Shown here in pieces: positions 34,983-46,741 of a stretch of 64,000 nt of DNA. Source of the stretch: Hygrophila difformis (Eukaryota > Streptophyta > Magnoliopsida > Lamiales > Acanthaceae); assembly GCA_030278955.1 (NCBI GenBank), contig JAOANR010000006.1:30841383-30905382 (forward strand), written 5' to 3'. Made by a program: the position numbers and the translations under genes. Position 1 is the stretch's first letter. The number at the start of each line of letters is the position of its first letter. The notes beneath the pieces were generated by a model. It searched no databases and was not told the origin of the DNA. It saw only the letters and a list, made by a program, of their open reading frames with translations.

Positions 34983-37693
34983 GTCCACTCGTATTTTGCT
35001 CCTTTCTTCAGTAGCTGGGTCAAAGGACGTGCAATCCTTGAAAAGTCCTTCACAAATCGTCTATAATACCCAGCTAATCCAAGGAAACTCCTTATTTCCG
35101 TTGGACTCTTCGGAGTTGCCCACTCCGTCACGGCAGAAACCTTTGCCGGATCCACTGATACTCCTTCAGCGGATACTATGTGTCCGAGAAATGCCACTTC
35201 TTTCAACCAGAAATCGCATTTCGACAGCCTGCTGTACAGCTGATTTCCTCGCAAGATTTCTAACACTTGATGTAAGTGTTTTGCATGCTCTTCCTCGCTC
35301 TTTGAGTAGATCAGGATGTCGTCGATGAACACTACGACGCACTGATCTAACAATTCTCGGAATACGTTGTTCATGAGATTCATGAACATGGCCGGAGCAT
35401 TTGTTAACCCGAAGGATAACACTGTGAACTCGTAATGGCCGTATCGCGTTCGAAATGCCGTCTTCGGAATGTCCTTCTCGGCGATCCTCAATTGATGATA
35501 CCCAGATTGCAAATCGATCTTCGAGAATACTGAAGCTCCTTTCAGTTGATCAAACATATCCTCTATTCTCGGTAGGGGGTATTTATTCTTAATGGTCACT
35601 TGGTTTAGTCCTCGGTAATCTATGCAAAGACGTAGTCCTCCGTCTTTCTTCTTGACAAATAAAACCGGTGCTCCCCAAGGGGACGTACTCGGTCTTATGT
35701 AACCTTTTCCTAATAGTTCCTCGAGTTGTTCCTTTATCTCCTTCATTTCCTGTGGTGCCATCCGGTACGGAGCTTTTGAGACAGGCTCTGTCCCCGGAAT
35801 GAGATCTATAGTGAATTCAAGATCTCTCTCAGGTGGCATGCCCGGAACGTCCTCAGGGAACACGTCCGGGTATTCTCTTACCACTCGTATGCTATCAACC
35901 TTGTTTCCTTCCGCCTCAAGGTTGTGCACATAGCACGCATATAGTTCATACCCCTTACGCATCAAGTTACTTAATTTAAGTGCACTAACGATTTTGTTAC
36001 TTTTCTTAGGGGGCTGAGAGTAAAAGATAACTCTATTTCCCCTACTTTTTGACAAGGTGATCTTTTGCTTTTGGCATTCGATCACCGCCTTATACTGGGA
36101 TAACCAATCCATCCCCAGTATGATGTCAAAGTCTCTTAAGTTAAATTCTACCAAGTTCGCGAAGAATTCTACGTTCTTTATCACTATAGGAATTCCGTTA
36201 TATCGTTTAGAGCAAGACACTAGTTCTCCAGAAGGCATTTGAATTCCTAAGCTAATTCTCTCGCACTTAGGTAGATCTAACTCGGGCACTATCCTTGATG
36301 CTATAATTGAGCAACTAGCTCCAGAATCAAACAGAATTCTAAGGGGCGTATTCAACACATAAAATGTACCTGCCATCACTTCTCCTTGCGCAGGCACGTC
36401 CGCTTGGTTCACCACGTTCAGCCTCCCCATAGGGCGTCCCTGATTGCCCTGCTGATTCGCATTCGGCTACTGATTTTGTTGCTGGTTTTGATTCTGAGGG
36501 GGCGGAGGTCGTTGGTTCTGGTTCTGATTTGGCGGCCTATTTTGAGGGGGTCTGTACCCTTGGTTATTCCCGTTTCGCCCGTTTTGATTTTGAGGCTGTT
36601 CTTGCCCCGCGACCAAATCGTCCCTCTTTGTTATGTTCTCGAGCCTAGTCCGGCAATCCCGTCAAACGTGACCCATTCGACCGCATCGGTAACAGACGCC
36701 TTGTTGCGGGCATCCCCTTGCCAGATGGGGTCGTCCACATCTCGGGCAAGGCGGTACCGGATCTTCCTGGTTGAATCTCCTCCCAGTGTTGTTTTGTTGG
36801 GGCCTATTCGACCCTCTGCGCTGTTCGTTCCTTCCAGTGTTGTTCTCGTTTCTTGAGTCTCGGCTTCTCTTGTCTTGGGGACCCCTGCTGGACTTCCCAC
36901 TCACCCTTCTTTTCAGCTACTGCACATGTGCTACCGCCACAGTGCGGTCATACACAGCTTGCAAATCGGGGTAGTGTACCCCCGCGATCACCTCGCGCAC
37001 AGACAGGTTCAGTCCCATCTCGAACTTCTGTGCCTTTTCCGCATCAGTAGGCACTAGCCTTGGTGCGAACCTCACCAGCTCCTTGAAGCGTGTATAGTAT
37101 TCCTGCACCGTTTGCCCTCCTTGCTTCAGCGACAGGAACTCTTCGTACATGGCAGCCTTAGTACTCAAGGGATAGAATCGATCCCTGAGTAGTTCCATCA
37201 TCTCCATCCACGAGTAAGGCTCGTCATCTTCAGTCAGTTTGGCTTGCGTTGCCTGCCACCAGTCGTCAGCTTCGCCTCCCAAGTAGTATGAGGCGACATG
37301 CACTCTTTCTCCTTCCGGACATTTAACTGTTCCCAGCATCTTGTCGAAGGTCCGGATCCACTCTTCCAGTTTGGCTGGATCCTCCTCACCAACATAGTGG
37401 GGCGGCTGGTAAGGATTCACCATCGCCAGGTAGTTAGGGCGAGCCTGGGGCGGAGGTACCGCCGCAGCTTGACCCTGGTTGACTTGCGCGTTTCCGAGCG
37501 CAATCAACACTTCCTCTATCGTCCTAAGACGATCGCCCACATTGTTCGGTGCGGGGGCGTCCTGCGCACCTTGAGGTTGTTCCATCTCAGGTTGAATTGG
37601 TTCAGTGACGTTTGGTGGTGTTTCAGTGGGTGTTTCAGTGGTGGTTTGGGGAGCGGGTTGAGTTTTTCCTCTTCCTCTTCCTCTAGGTGCCAT
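34739..37693 (-). pseudogene. Element C gag-protease-RT, truncated and fused to LTR
   Basis: One frame from ATG 37693 (MAPRGRGRGK) to 34739, with premature stops TAG 36917-36919, TGA near 36665 and TAG near 36467. Gag has the retrotransposon-gag domain (LEEWIRTFDKML, YYLGGEADDWW, MYEEFLSLKQG) and the zinc knuckle CYRCGRMGH, preceded by a CPRCGRPHLARGC knuckle. Protease is [15 protein letters not shown] has [38 protein letters not shown], the catalytic [11 protein letters not shown] and [16 protein letters not shown]. After KYEWT, at about 34983, the frame enters LTR sequence and runs on for about 80 meaningless residues. RNase H, integrase and the polypurine tract are lost. Confidence 0.93.
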
Positions 37694-37986
37694 TCTGGTA
37701 CAAATAGGATAGATCAGGACTGTTGAATTTAGCATATAGTCTAAGCAATGTATATGTGTTTTGTGATTTAGCATGTGGTGCTCGATCGAATTAAGAAGCG
37801 TCGTACGCTTGGGGTTTTATTTTAATTCGAATTTTTTTTTCGGCTGTACGGACAGATCTGTCCGCCCCTTTTTTTTTTTTTCGATTTATTAAAAATGAAT
37901 CGGGCATTTTATTTCCTTAAAAGAAAATTTTTTTGTACAAAAGTAGAAATATTTCCCTAGCAAAATAGTATCTAACAATAGAATCT

Positions 37987-38322
37987 CTAGTGTCTCATGA
38001 CGTCCTCCGGCGGAGTAGCAGGATCTTCCTCCGGATCTTCCTCATCCGAACTCGGCGGCAGTAGCTCGTCAAAGATAGTGTTTAAGTCTTGCCCGTGGGC
38101 ATCGATGTATTCCTTTAGTATTAAGTTTTGTGTAGTGAGGGTTTGGACTTGGCGTTCGAGTTGGTTTATGCGGTGATGATCCGCCTCTCTCAAGTTGCCC
38201 ACGTGATGTAAATTGGCCTCCAATTGAGCCATACGGTACTTCATTTGCTCTAAGGTTTGGTGGGATTCGAGATGAACGCTCATCATCCTGACCATCAACT
38301 GCATCATGTGTTGACTAGCCAT
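37987..38322 (-). CDS. Element C small coiled-coil ORF upstream of gag
   Basis: 111 codons, ATG at 38322, between the primer site and gag. The middle is a heptad-like helix (LEANLHHVGNLREADHHRIN, QLERQVQTLTTQNLILKEYI) and the C-terminus is acidic and Pro-rich (SSDEEDPEEDPATPPEDV). I do not recognise a family. It is open in an element whose gag-pol has three stops, and it sits where an extra 5' ORF could be translated first from the genomic RNA. It could be an accessory gag-like or nucleocapsid-organising protein, or a chance ORF in leader sequence. The spacer to gag (37694-37986) is AT-rich with a T14-like run near 37870. Confidence 0.5.
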   Translation of the reverse strand: MASQHMMQLMVRMMSVHLESHQTLEQMKYRMAQLEANLHHVGNLREADHHRINQLERQVQTLTTQNLILKEYIDAHGQDLNTIFDELLPPSSDEEDPEEDPATPPEDVMRH

Positions 38323-38599
38323 CTAGCACAAGCAAGAGATCTAAGTTAATATTCGCCAAGATTCTAAGTTCAAGTTTTGCCAAGATTCTAAGTTCATAGG
38401 AGAGATGCAATATGCAAATGCAAATGATGATTTCCCAAAAAAAAAAAAATAATTTAATGCAATATATATATTTTTTTCCATGGGTTTTAAAATAAAAATT
38501 TTCCATGGAAATAATACTTTAATATTTAAATTAATAGTCAAAATATTAATAATAGTCTAAAAATAGTAATGGCTTAAAAATAGTAGTTTTAAAAATAGC

Positions 38600-38614
38600 C
38601 GGGCTCTGATACCA
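38600..38614 (-). promoter_or_regulatory. Element C primer-binding site (tRNA-iMet)
   Basis: Minus-strand TGGTATCAGAGC three bases from the 5' LTR end, complementary to initiator tRNA-Met. Confidence 0.9.
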
Positions 38615-38617
38615 ACT

Positions 38618-41222
38618 TGTAACACCCCGGTTTTTGGTCACCCAGGTCGGGATGTCACCGCCACATCTCCCTAGTAAGACACGGTTTCTCCGAGCTTACT
38701 AAAGAGATGCAAGACTAGGTATTGCAGTATTTAAAACATTTAAATCATTCAAAATAGCCCATACAGTATAATTCGAAAATAATATTAACATAGCGCAGCG
38801 GAAATAATAGTTTTAGTACAGTATCGCAGCGGAAAATATGAATAGGGCCGACATGGCCAAAACACGGGTTAAACAGGCTCGTTCATAATATAGTCTAAAG
38901 TATGAATTTAAAAGCAAAATAATGTTTCCCAAAATCCCATGCATGAATCGTGCTCACACATGCTCATTCCACATATTCTGTAAGAAAAGGAATAAAAACG
39001 GTTTTGGTCAGCAAACTTGCTGAGTAAGTTAACACATGCATGATCGTAGGGTTTAAAAGCCATTAATTTTAATAATTTAATAAAAGCATGATACTAACAT
39101 AATATTTAATTTAATCTAACCGATAGCATAATTTATTTCAGGGCTCTATTTAACAACACATTTTGCATGACTTAGAATAATAGCCATAATTTAAATAAAG
39201 CATTTAAATAATTTAATTGGACATCAACCATAATTCAATTTAATTTAATTTAATTTAATATCCCCATTACATTCATGATTTGGTATTTCAAAGTTTCACG
39301 ATAGCATCGCGATGTCAACAAGTTTAGCCGGTAGCCCGGCGGCCGCAACCGTATCAGCCATACCCAGTACCACTCCGGAGCCTCGGGAAACCCATGTGGA
39401 TATTCACGAGAGTGTAGGCTCTATATTTCGCCGTTTTGGCAATATCATATCTCAAGTTTAGCGCGCGGGGTCACCATCGTCCATTAAGGCACGAAGTGAA
39501 GCAGTTAGGGGGCACCCTGCAGAGCACTCACCCCTAATTTTAATTTATCAAGTTTGTAAGGGGATTAAATTTCGAAAATCTGACTTTAATTGTATTCATT
39601 TAAAAATAATATCTCAACTCATTTCAACCCTAAAGGTTAATTCCATGTTTCAACAAGATTTCAAGATTTTGTTTCCGGTAAACCACAGTTTACTCTAAAA
39701 TTCGTCTAAAATCAGATTAAATTCCAAAAATTATAAATTTTCACGTTTTACTCAGAAACGTCGAGATCTACAACTTTCGTGTTTTAACTTTTTCAATCCG
39801 AGATACATAAATAGGTTAAAATCACCAATTTTCGCAGAAGAACAATTCTGTCCGAATTTAATGTATCACAGTTTAAAGATTTCGAATTCTACCATAGCAA
39901 TTCAACTCCAAATTTGATGAAATTTTACAGGGATCATCTTAAGACAATTATCTACGACTTTCATGTTCGGCCAAAGATCTAAAACAGTCTAGATCCTATG
40001 TCAAAAACGTGTTCAAGATCATTCCTAAGTTCTGTCCAGGATTTCAAGATATAGATTCAAGCAGTTCGGTTTCGGTTGGTTTTCACATATGAAATTGTCT
40101 CTAAAAATTCTCAAAAATTTACTGTAGTTAGATCTAAGCCTTAGGAACATTTTTCGTGTTTAAGTTTTTCCGTTTGAAGTCGTTTTAAGGTTCGGAAAAA
40201 TTCATCAAATCTGTTGCGTCGGTGGAAAGTATAAATTGACAGATTTTCGATTCCTTGTTAATCTTTTAGTTTTGAATGTTTTAATTCATCCCAAAACCAT
40301 GTAAGAGTTAACTTACAGAGGTGTGAACGTCCGGGATCGTCTATTTCGAAGGCGTGGCTTCCAGTCCACCGTTTCTCCTCTCCGTTCGTCGGGTTCTACG
40401 ATCTAGATCCAATTCGAGGTGTAGAAAGAAAAAGGAGATGATTAGAATTCATTTTCGAATTGTATATGGAACAAGGATTGGATCGTGACTTACCACGACT
40501 ATGGAGATCTTAGAATTTTCATCCAACAGTGTTCGCCTTGGTTTCGTGCCTCCGACGACTCCGGATTTAGGGTTTCGAATGTGTAGAGAGTTGTAGGGTT
40601 TCGTAAAAGTATTCGGAGCTCCTAGGAGGTCTTATTTATAGATATCTAAGACCTAGGGCGTCCAAAATCTGACCCCAAGGGTCTTGGGTCGAGAGACGTT
40701 CAACCGAAAGTCGAAAAATCCGCGTTCGGGCGAGAGATTCACGCAACGGGCGAATCTGTCGCGTGGCGCGGTCGTGGCGCGCCCTATGCCTATTGACCGC
40801 GCGGCCACCGCGCCGACTTCGCCTGGACTTCGGTCCGGGCGGGTCGTGCGATCCGTCATGCTTTTCCGCCTCTCTTTCGGGTTTCTATCCCTCTATGCTC
40901 CCGAATTCCGATTTCCGGGGTATCTTCGGGTTTCTACTTTCTCTCTAAATTTTTACTCGGGTCTAATTGGATGTTTGGACTCGAATCCTCGAGTTCATTA
41001 ATGTCGGGTTTCGGTGTATAATTTATTTACCTTTAATAATTCTTTTTATTTACTTAAATTTCTTTAATTCCTTTTTAAGTTAAATCTCATTTCTCATTTC
41101 CTTGTCTTTATTTATTTCTTTATTTGCTGGATTCATTTATTTATTTATGGTATTTATTTTATTTATTATTTATTTATTTAATTATTGTTCTATTTTATGA
41201 TGGAAAATTCTCTGGTATTACA
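38618..41222 (-). repeat. Element C 5' LTR (2.6 kb)
   Basis: Complete LTR, TGTAACACCCCGG to GGTATTACA in plus-strand reading. The U3 start (41040-41200) is AT-rich with (TTTA)n runs. A TATTTATAGATA stretch near 40635 reads TATCTATAAATA on the minus strand and is a TATA candidate. ORFs at 40653-41001 are not coding. Confidence 0.92.
40633..40642 (-). promoter_or_regulatory. Candidate TATA box of element C LTR
   Basis: TATAAATA core on the minus strand just upstream of a GC-poor leader, with the GC-rich block (40680-40870) upstream. The matching sequence in the 3' LTR is near 34738-34745. Confidence 0.5.
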
Positions 41223-41497
41223 ATTGGTTTCTCATGCAAGGTTATGGCCGCAATCCATAATTGATAGCTTAAATAATCCCTCCTACCATAATTAATTACA
41301 GTCCGGATTATCTGTTTAAGGTATCACAATTTTGTTTATAGAGAAATGTTTTAATGACAATTGAACAAAGATCCTTTAATCACAACAATCAGTGATTTAA
41401 TCATTGCTAATTATAATCATTAATCATTAATGACTAGAGGGTTCAATTAATTAATGATGGAGATGGAGAATGAAAAATCTGCATAAAGATGCTAACC

Positions 41498-41845
41498 ACG
41501 ACGCTATACAGATATTACGACGCTATCCTAGAATAGCGTCGTGAGGGTAGCGTCGTCATGGGTTGGTATAAGAGATGAGAAATTTTGGATTAAAGGGGTA
41601 TGTACGACGCTATACACCAAATCACGGCGCTATACTAGGATAGCGTCGTAGGTGGGTATTGTGAGAAAGAAAAAGTTTTGGGGACCTACGACTCTAAACA
41701 GAAATTACGACGCTATCTGAGGATAGCGTCATTGGTTTAGTGCCGTAGGGCAAATTTTTGTTTAAGTCTGGATAACTACGGCGCTAAACCTCACCTACGA
41801 CGCTATCCAAGGATAGCGCCGTAGGGCGGTTAGCATCGTAGCTAG
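41498..41845. repeat. Inverted-motif array, B 3' LTR, downstream of TATA
   Basis: About 13 TACG(A/G)CGCTAT and ATAGCGTCGTA motifs in both orientations, often paired (for example TACGACGCTATCC with GGATAGCG(C/T)CGTAG). Confidence 0.88.
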
Positions 41846-42496
41846 CCCAGAAACATGTTGTTGTTCGGGTGATGCAATCTCTGCGATTGCAAACCCTATT
41901 TTCGAGTTAATGGCTCACAAATGCATGAAAATAAAATAACAAGCTACGAGCAGTGAATGAAAATGCAAAAGAGATGCAAAACAGTAAAGGAATGATATGC
42001 TATACTACACATTCATGAACCACAAACCCAAGTGAGGGTTTTCAACCAACATATCATGCATGAATCCCAAAATAAAAGACGAACAACACAAAACCAACAT
42101 AAAACAGTAAGATAAAATGACCAAATGGTCATGAAACCAAAAACAAAGCATTAAATCCATGGACCCATGTCCATTTCATGATTTTGGGATACTTTCAATG
42201 ATTAACTTCCCATTTTTCATAAAATGGTTTGATAATACCCATCATTTGGGTATTTCAAACCTAAATAAGAGTTTAACAAAACTGGAAATCATATAACAGT
42301 GGCTACCTAGGTCTAAAACATGAAAACTAACACTAATCTAAGCTAACATTAACCTAAAGAAACTAAAACAGTGCATAAAAGTAAATAATACAAAAAATTA
42401 AGCTAACTACCTAACTAACCTACACACTCCAAGAACAGCAGTTGTCTCCAAGTTTGAAAATGTGGTGAAGTGACAAGACCAGGGAGTCAACACCTC

Positions 42497-42504
42497 TATA
42501 TATA
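42497..42504 (-). promoter_or_regulatory. B 3' LTR TATA box
   Basis: TATATATA within CCTATATATAGAGG on the minus strand. An inverted-motif array lies immediately upstream (42565-42830). The equivalent in the 5' LTR is 57269-57276. Confidence 0.75.
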
Positions 42505-42564
42505 GGCGAGAAACCCTAGGCCCATGGGCCCCCAGGCCTTGAAATTTGAATTCTGGCAAGGCTT

Positions 42565-42830
42565 ACGACGCTATAGGTGCATTACGGCGCTATCCTACTA
42601 CGGTGCTATAGGTCTAGCGTCATAGTCTTCCATCTCGAAGACACTCTTTGTTTCTGAATGGACAGCCTACGGCGCTATCCTTGCCTACGACGCTATGCTC
42701 GATTAAAGCGCTATCCATGCTTAGCGTCGTCCACTCTTCTTCAGATGTCAGCTTTGGTTTCCTCCTACGGCGCTAGACCAAGCTACGGCGCTATCCATGC
42801 ATAGCGTCGTAGTTGTGTCTAGCGTCGTAA
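42565..42830. repeat. Inverted-motif array upstream of the B 3' LTR TATA
   Basis: Around ten motifs of the TACGGCGCTAT/TAGCGTCGTA type in both orientations, ending about 60 bp from the TATA box. Confidence 0.85.
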
Positions 42831-43113
42831 TATCCTGTAAAATTTAACTTTTTGTGGGTTTTCATTTCTTTTCCCATCTTTTCATTTCCTTTTTCTTTCT
42901 TTTCTTTTTCTCATGTTTTTGGATTTTTCTAACATAAATGTGTAATAAAATTACACATTTATGCATTTTTCATATCAGCTCAATATTTTTACAGTTATGC
43001 ATAAATCAGTCCAATTTAACTGTTTTCTTATTTAATATAAGACCAGAATGCGATCAAATGCCCGTTTTAGACACGGAAATGGATTGAAAATAATGGTCAT
43101 TTCTGGCCATTAT

Positions 43114-43129
43114 CAACATCCTCACATTT
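43114..43129 (-). promoter_or_regulatory. B 3' polypurine-tract region
   Basis: Minus-strand AAATGTGAGGATGTTG overlaps the 3' LTR start TGATAATGG. This is the plus-strand priming position. The same 16-mer recurs internally at 45459 and 47372. Confidence 0.6.
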
Positions 43130-44718
43130 AATACTGATCGTCCCCGAGCAGTCAGAGTCAATGTTCTGAAGAACACGGACTCTTTATATTCAATTCATTT
43201 TCGTGGCTTCATAAATCTTATTCTTTTCGGATTGGGATAAGACAATCAAAAACTACAAGTATTGAATTCCCTTGATTGCAGTGTTTAATGAAATGATACT
43301 TGCTCACTACATCGGGCCTACAAATCAAGCATTATTGTCGATCCTTCATGAACATCATGTTTGAAAGATGCAAGGATTAAAAATTAGAATTAAAGTATGA
43401 CACGAACATAATTCATAAAACAGAGCCTCACATATAAGAGAATTGGAAAGTTGACTCACTCTCAATTGGGGTTTAATCATGATCGCTCAAAATCAATTTT
43501 AATTAAATTATCCCATAAGCTTGCGATCAGACCAACTCGCCACCGGCTCATTTCCTCAAATCGAGATCTCGAGGTCTTATTCAAGGGTTATAACGGGGCA
43601 TACGGTTGTAACATAGGTAGGAAAGGGAAATTATTGGGCTAAGGAGTGGCAAGAATTAATTCTATCATAGTAGGGCATATTTATTTAAAATTTATGATCA
43701 TCACTAATTCTTCTTCTTTCTCTTCTTTTGCATGACATTAGACTAAGTCTAATTTGTTTTGTCATTTGCAATTCAATTTTTTTTTTTTTAAATCGGTTTA
43801 GAACTTACCGATTAATACATTTTTTATGATCACAATTTAATGCCTTGATAAAATTTATTCTTACACACTTGGGTTTAAATTTTCTGGTCTTTTTATAAGG
43901 CTAGGAATAATATAGTGAGTTTCAAAGAAAAATTAGGCTTGAGGCTCAAAGTGGTTAATCCTAAAGGGAAAATATTTTTGGTTTTGGATTTCAAAAGAAT
44001 GCCAAAATTTGGGTTTTCTAGGTGCCTCAATCATATGCTCGATTTTGGGAATATGGCATGGTCTTGAATCGGTCCCAATCGCAAGTTCTAGTTTCCTTTA
44101 ATCAAAATGATTCACACATCAAAGAAAATGAATGAGTAAAAGTGACTCATGGCTCAAATCTCACAAGGTTGGATTGATTCATATCATAAAATATTCTCAA
44201 ATTTAATCAAAGCTTAATCCCAACACTTTATTCAATCAAAATCTCTAACATGCAGATTTATTACCCAATAAGCTGATCGCATCATTAAATTTTTATAGCT
44301 CAAAACCTCAGGAATTCATGTCATGCATGTTTTCAATTATATTATCCCAATTTAAAAGTTTGAAAATTTAATCACAAGCCTAAATTCAACATGTGAATTT
44401 AGAGCAGGTTTATGCATACTTTTGCTGATTATTTAATTTAAAGCAGTAAAGAGGCACTGCTGACATACAAAGTATGTCAACAACATATTTTTGGCCTGAC
44501 AGTCACTTATTCATCTCGGACTGTCAGACATCTTTTCAAAAAGAAAGCGAATAAAAAATTGTTTGTGGTTCTCAAACTTGAGTTCCATTTGTGGAAAGCA
44601 GTAAATTACATCAGCTTCAAGAGATTCCTATGCAGTTAGTACGAACCTGCATGCAAAAGAGGAAATCCCTGATATGATGCCTACACTAGAACTTTAATAA
44701 GATAAAACATTTCAGAAT
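43130..44718 (-). other. Element B 3' untranslated region
   Basis: No gene. Collinear with A 22470-23984. A 63-codon plus-strand ORF near 43451 overlaps the CGCCACCGGCTCATTTCCTC phrase and is not credible. Confidence 0.6.
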
Positions 44719-46584
44719 TCACCCTTCTACTCTTAGAGAATGTATCTGGCTGACGTAGCTGGTCATCTCACAGCGCAGGCACCAGCCATTGTGGTCTCTC
44801 AGGGGTTCATGCATCCTTGTGCAGTAGACTCGGGGTGGTTGGTCTGCAAATATGTAGGGAGTGTCCGGATCATCCGCCATCCATGAGAGAGTGTTGGTGG
44901 CCGTGTAGTTCAGGACCGATCGATCGGTCACCATTCTCTCTATCATTCTGATCCCCTGATTTACCTGGCCTTCATCCAACTTGCTCATGAGCATCAGCCC
45001 ACGGGTGAAGATTGACGCTTTGTGATTGTCTTCGATGCCTGGCCGCAGCAGTTCACATGCTCGCTCCTCATCCTCTTCTGCAAATGCCAGGAGTGCTGGA
45101 ACAATTTGGAGGTTGAAGTTTCCAGCCTCCGTGCATGTGTGCAGAAATCTCTCTTTCTGCCACCGTATCCTCCCTTGCCACTGCCTCACCCTAGCAGTAT
45201 CCAACTCGCATCGCTTGTACACGATGGCAAGATTTCCTGCGTTCCTGAATTTTTTGCATGTTTCTTGTGCAGTGAACACTTCCCTGATTTCATCCTCTCC
45301 TATTCGGGAGAGGATTTCACCTAGGAGCTCCTCCGGCAGATCAAGCAGTTGGGTTCCTCCGGGTGCAGGATCCGGGATAGGAAGATTGCCCCTGAAAAGA
45401 TAAGAAGTGATGAATCCAATTTTTACATTTTTCTCAGAAATTATTCAAGTTTAGGAACCAACATCCTCACATTTAGAGTTTTGCTCTAAATGTGAGATTA
45501 TTAAGTTTCTGACTTGAACTGATTAAAAAGCATAGGTAAAATAAATTTTTGTGAAGAGATAGGGGTTATTGGGCCCCTATAGATTTTTAATGGGTCATTG
45601 GGCCCAAAAGTTTGATTTTTGAATATTATTAAACAAGTTCGAGAAACTTGTTGAGAATGGAATGAGATGGATGGGTGGGGTGAAATGCTCGAATTTTTGG
45701 AATGTGCAGTGGACGCGTGGCGAAATGGATTTGCTATTTCTGGATCGTTTGGACTGCATTGGACAGTTGAAACATCCGCAAGAATTTGCAAACACTATTT
45801 TTAATTTTTAAAGGGTTGACTTGTTTTATTTAAGGAAAGTGGGGTGTGAGTGGTCTCATTTTGGATTTTGAAAAGGATAGCAGTTGAGTGACAAAAATAC
45901 TGCTATTTTACTCACACTACAGTTCCATTGGGAACAAAAAGAATAAGTCAAACATTAAATCTATTAGCTCTTTTTGTCTTTTTCTGAAAGTCACTTTTAT
46001 TAAAAAGGGTAAGCCCCTATTGGGTGTTTGTACTATGTTTCCATAAACAAACACACCTTTGTTCCAAGAGATCACTGACATGCAGATGCAAATATGCCAA
46101 AAGATCACCCTAATTAATGCTCTCTCTCCCACACAGCAAGTATACAAAACAAGATCAAGAACAAAGTTTTGAACAAAAACATCCAAAAATTCAATCCTAC
46201 TTTGTCAAGAACTCAAAAATAGAAAAACTAACAACATCATGGTGCTCAAAATAACACCCCAATGTTCATTAGTTCATCCTTTCCAGTTTTAACCAAAAAA
46301 ATCTTGAACCTTCAACAGTTTCAAAACGAACTTCCGAACAGGTTTTAAGGGTTTCACAAAGATTTCAAAATGGCTCCTTAGAACCGAGGGCAATGTTAAC
46401 TCAAAACAGAAAACAAAGACACAACCAGACCACATTATGCCATTTTAACCAAAAGGTAAGAAAAAGAAAACGATTCGACTGAGCCCATGAATAGGGATGG
46501 AAGACTGGGTTTTTACCCTGCCCTCCATGGCTCGGGTCTGGGCAAAGGTCCCAGGTTTGGAAGGATTCTATAGAATCTGTCCAT
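44719..46584 (-). CDS. Element B cargo: plant F-box protein, two exons, intact
   Basis: Exon 1 is 46584-46517 (ATGGACAG..., 22 codons plus GG) ending GGCAGG|GTAAAA. The intron is 46516-45392, acceptor CTTATCTTTTCAG|GGGC, and exon 2 is 45391-44719. The splice phase matches and gives 246 aa without a stop. Residues 39-75 read LDLPEELLGEILSRIGEDEI then a conserved TCKKFRNAGN, a good F-box (Skp1-binding) pattern of the At2g35280-like plant family. Residues after it (VYKRCELD, RFLHTCTEAGN, ELLRPGIEDNHKASIFTRGL) fit the family's FL-x2-C-x3-GN and GL-x-LL repeat region, and a Cys/His pair near the C-terminus (YCTRMHEPL, GWCLRCEM) fits its tail. Role by homology: substrate adaptor of an SCF ubiquitin ligase. 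It occupies the env position of an Athila element, so it is probably captured. Known caveat: another ATG lies 50 bp upstream, out of phase with exon 2. Confidence 0.72.
45392..46516 (-). other. Predicted intron of the B F-box gene
   Basis: 1125 bp GT-AG intron, phase 2, as in the A cargo gene. It contains the PPT-like 16-mer and hairpin at 45459-45502. Two plus-strand and several minus-strand short ORFs inside show no domain. Confidence 0.62.
45459..45502 (-). promoter_or_regulatory. PPT-like 16-mer plus hairpin, B intron
   Basis: CAACATCCTCACATTT, then TAGAG, a short loop and the complementary CTCTAAATGTGAG. Same structure as A 28246-28292. Confidence 0.5.
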
Positions 46585-46715
46585 GGTGTCCCCTTGGATT
46601 CGTGGAAAGAAATGTTGCTACGAGAACTCTGCATTCTGCGTAGATGTATTTGGTAGTGGATTTTGGGAATGGGAGTGCGTGAGTGTGGGAATGAAGAAGA
46701 AGGAGAAGGTCGGGG

Positions 46716-46723
46716 TATTTATA
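46716..46723 (-). promoter_or_regulatory. Internal TATA box of the B F-box gene
   Basis: CTATAAATACCCC on the minus strand, followed by a CT-rich leader and the F-box ATG 132 bp downstream. An inverted-motif array begins about 20 bp upstream. The arrangement suggests a cargo promoter independent of the LTR. Confidence 0.68.
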
Positions 46724-46741
46724 GGTGAGGAGAAAGGGTTT

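Larger units (their letters stand above)
32721..41222 (-). mobile_element. Element C: chromovirus-like gypsy element, deleted
   Basis: Ends TGTAACACCCCGG (32721) and GGTATTACA (41222). The target duplication is ATTAG (32716-32720) against ATTGG (41223-41227), and the uninterrupted site is visible in the other B LTR near 55985 (GACATTGGTTTCTC). Order on the minus strand: 5' LTR 41222-38618, iMet primer site, small coiled-coil ORF, gag, protease, RT, then an abrupt junction into the 3' LTR at 34982. LTR ends, gag and RT style fit a Tekay/Del-type chromovirus, but integrase and any chromodomain are deleted, so the clade is an inference. LTR copies look very similar, consistent with the youngest insertion here. 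Confidence 0.92.
30301..43115 (-). repeat. Element B 3' LTR, split by element C
   Basis: LTR sequence lies at 30301-32720 and 41228-43115, with C and its duplicated target between. It matches 53570-57888. It contains motif arrays at 41498-41845 and 42565-42830 around a TATATATA box (42497-42504). The first 220 bp hold three copies of TGAAACTTTTGA (30301, about 30474 and 30508), a terminal rearrangement absent from A. An 88-codon ORF spanning this start is not a gene. Confidence 0.92.
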
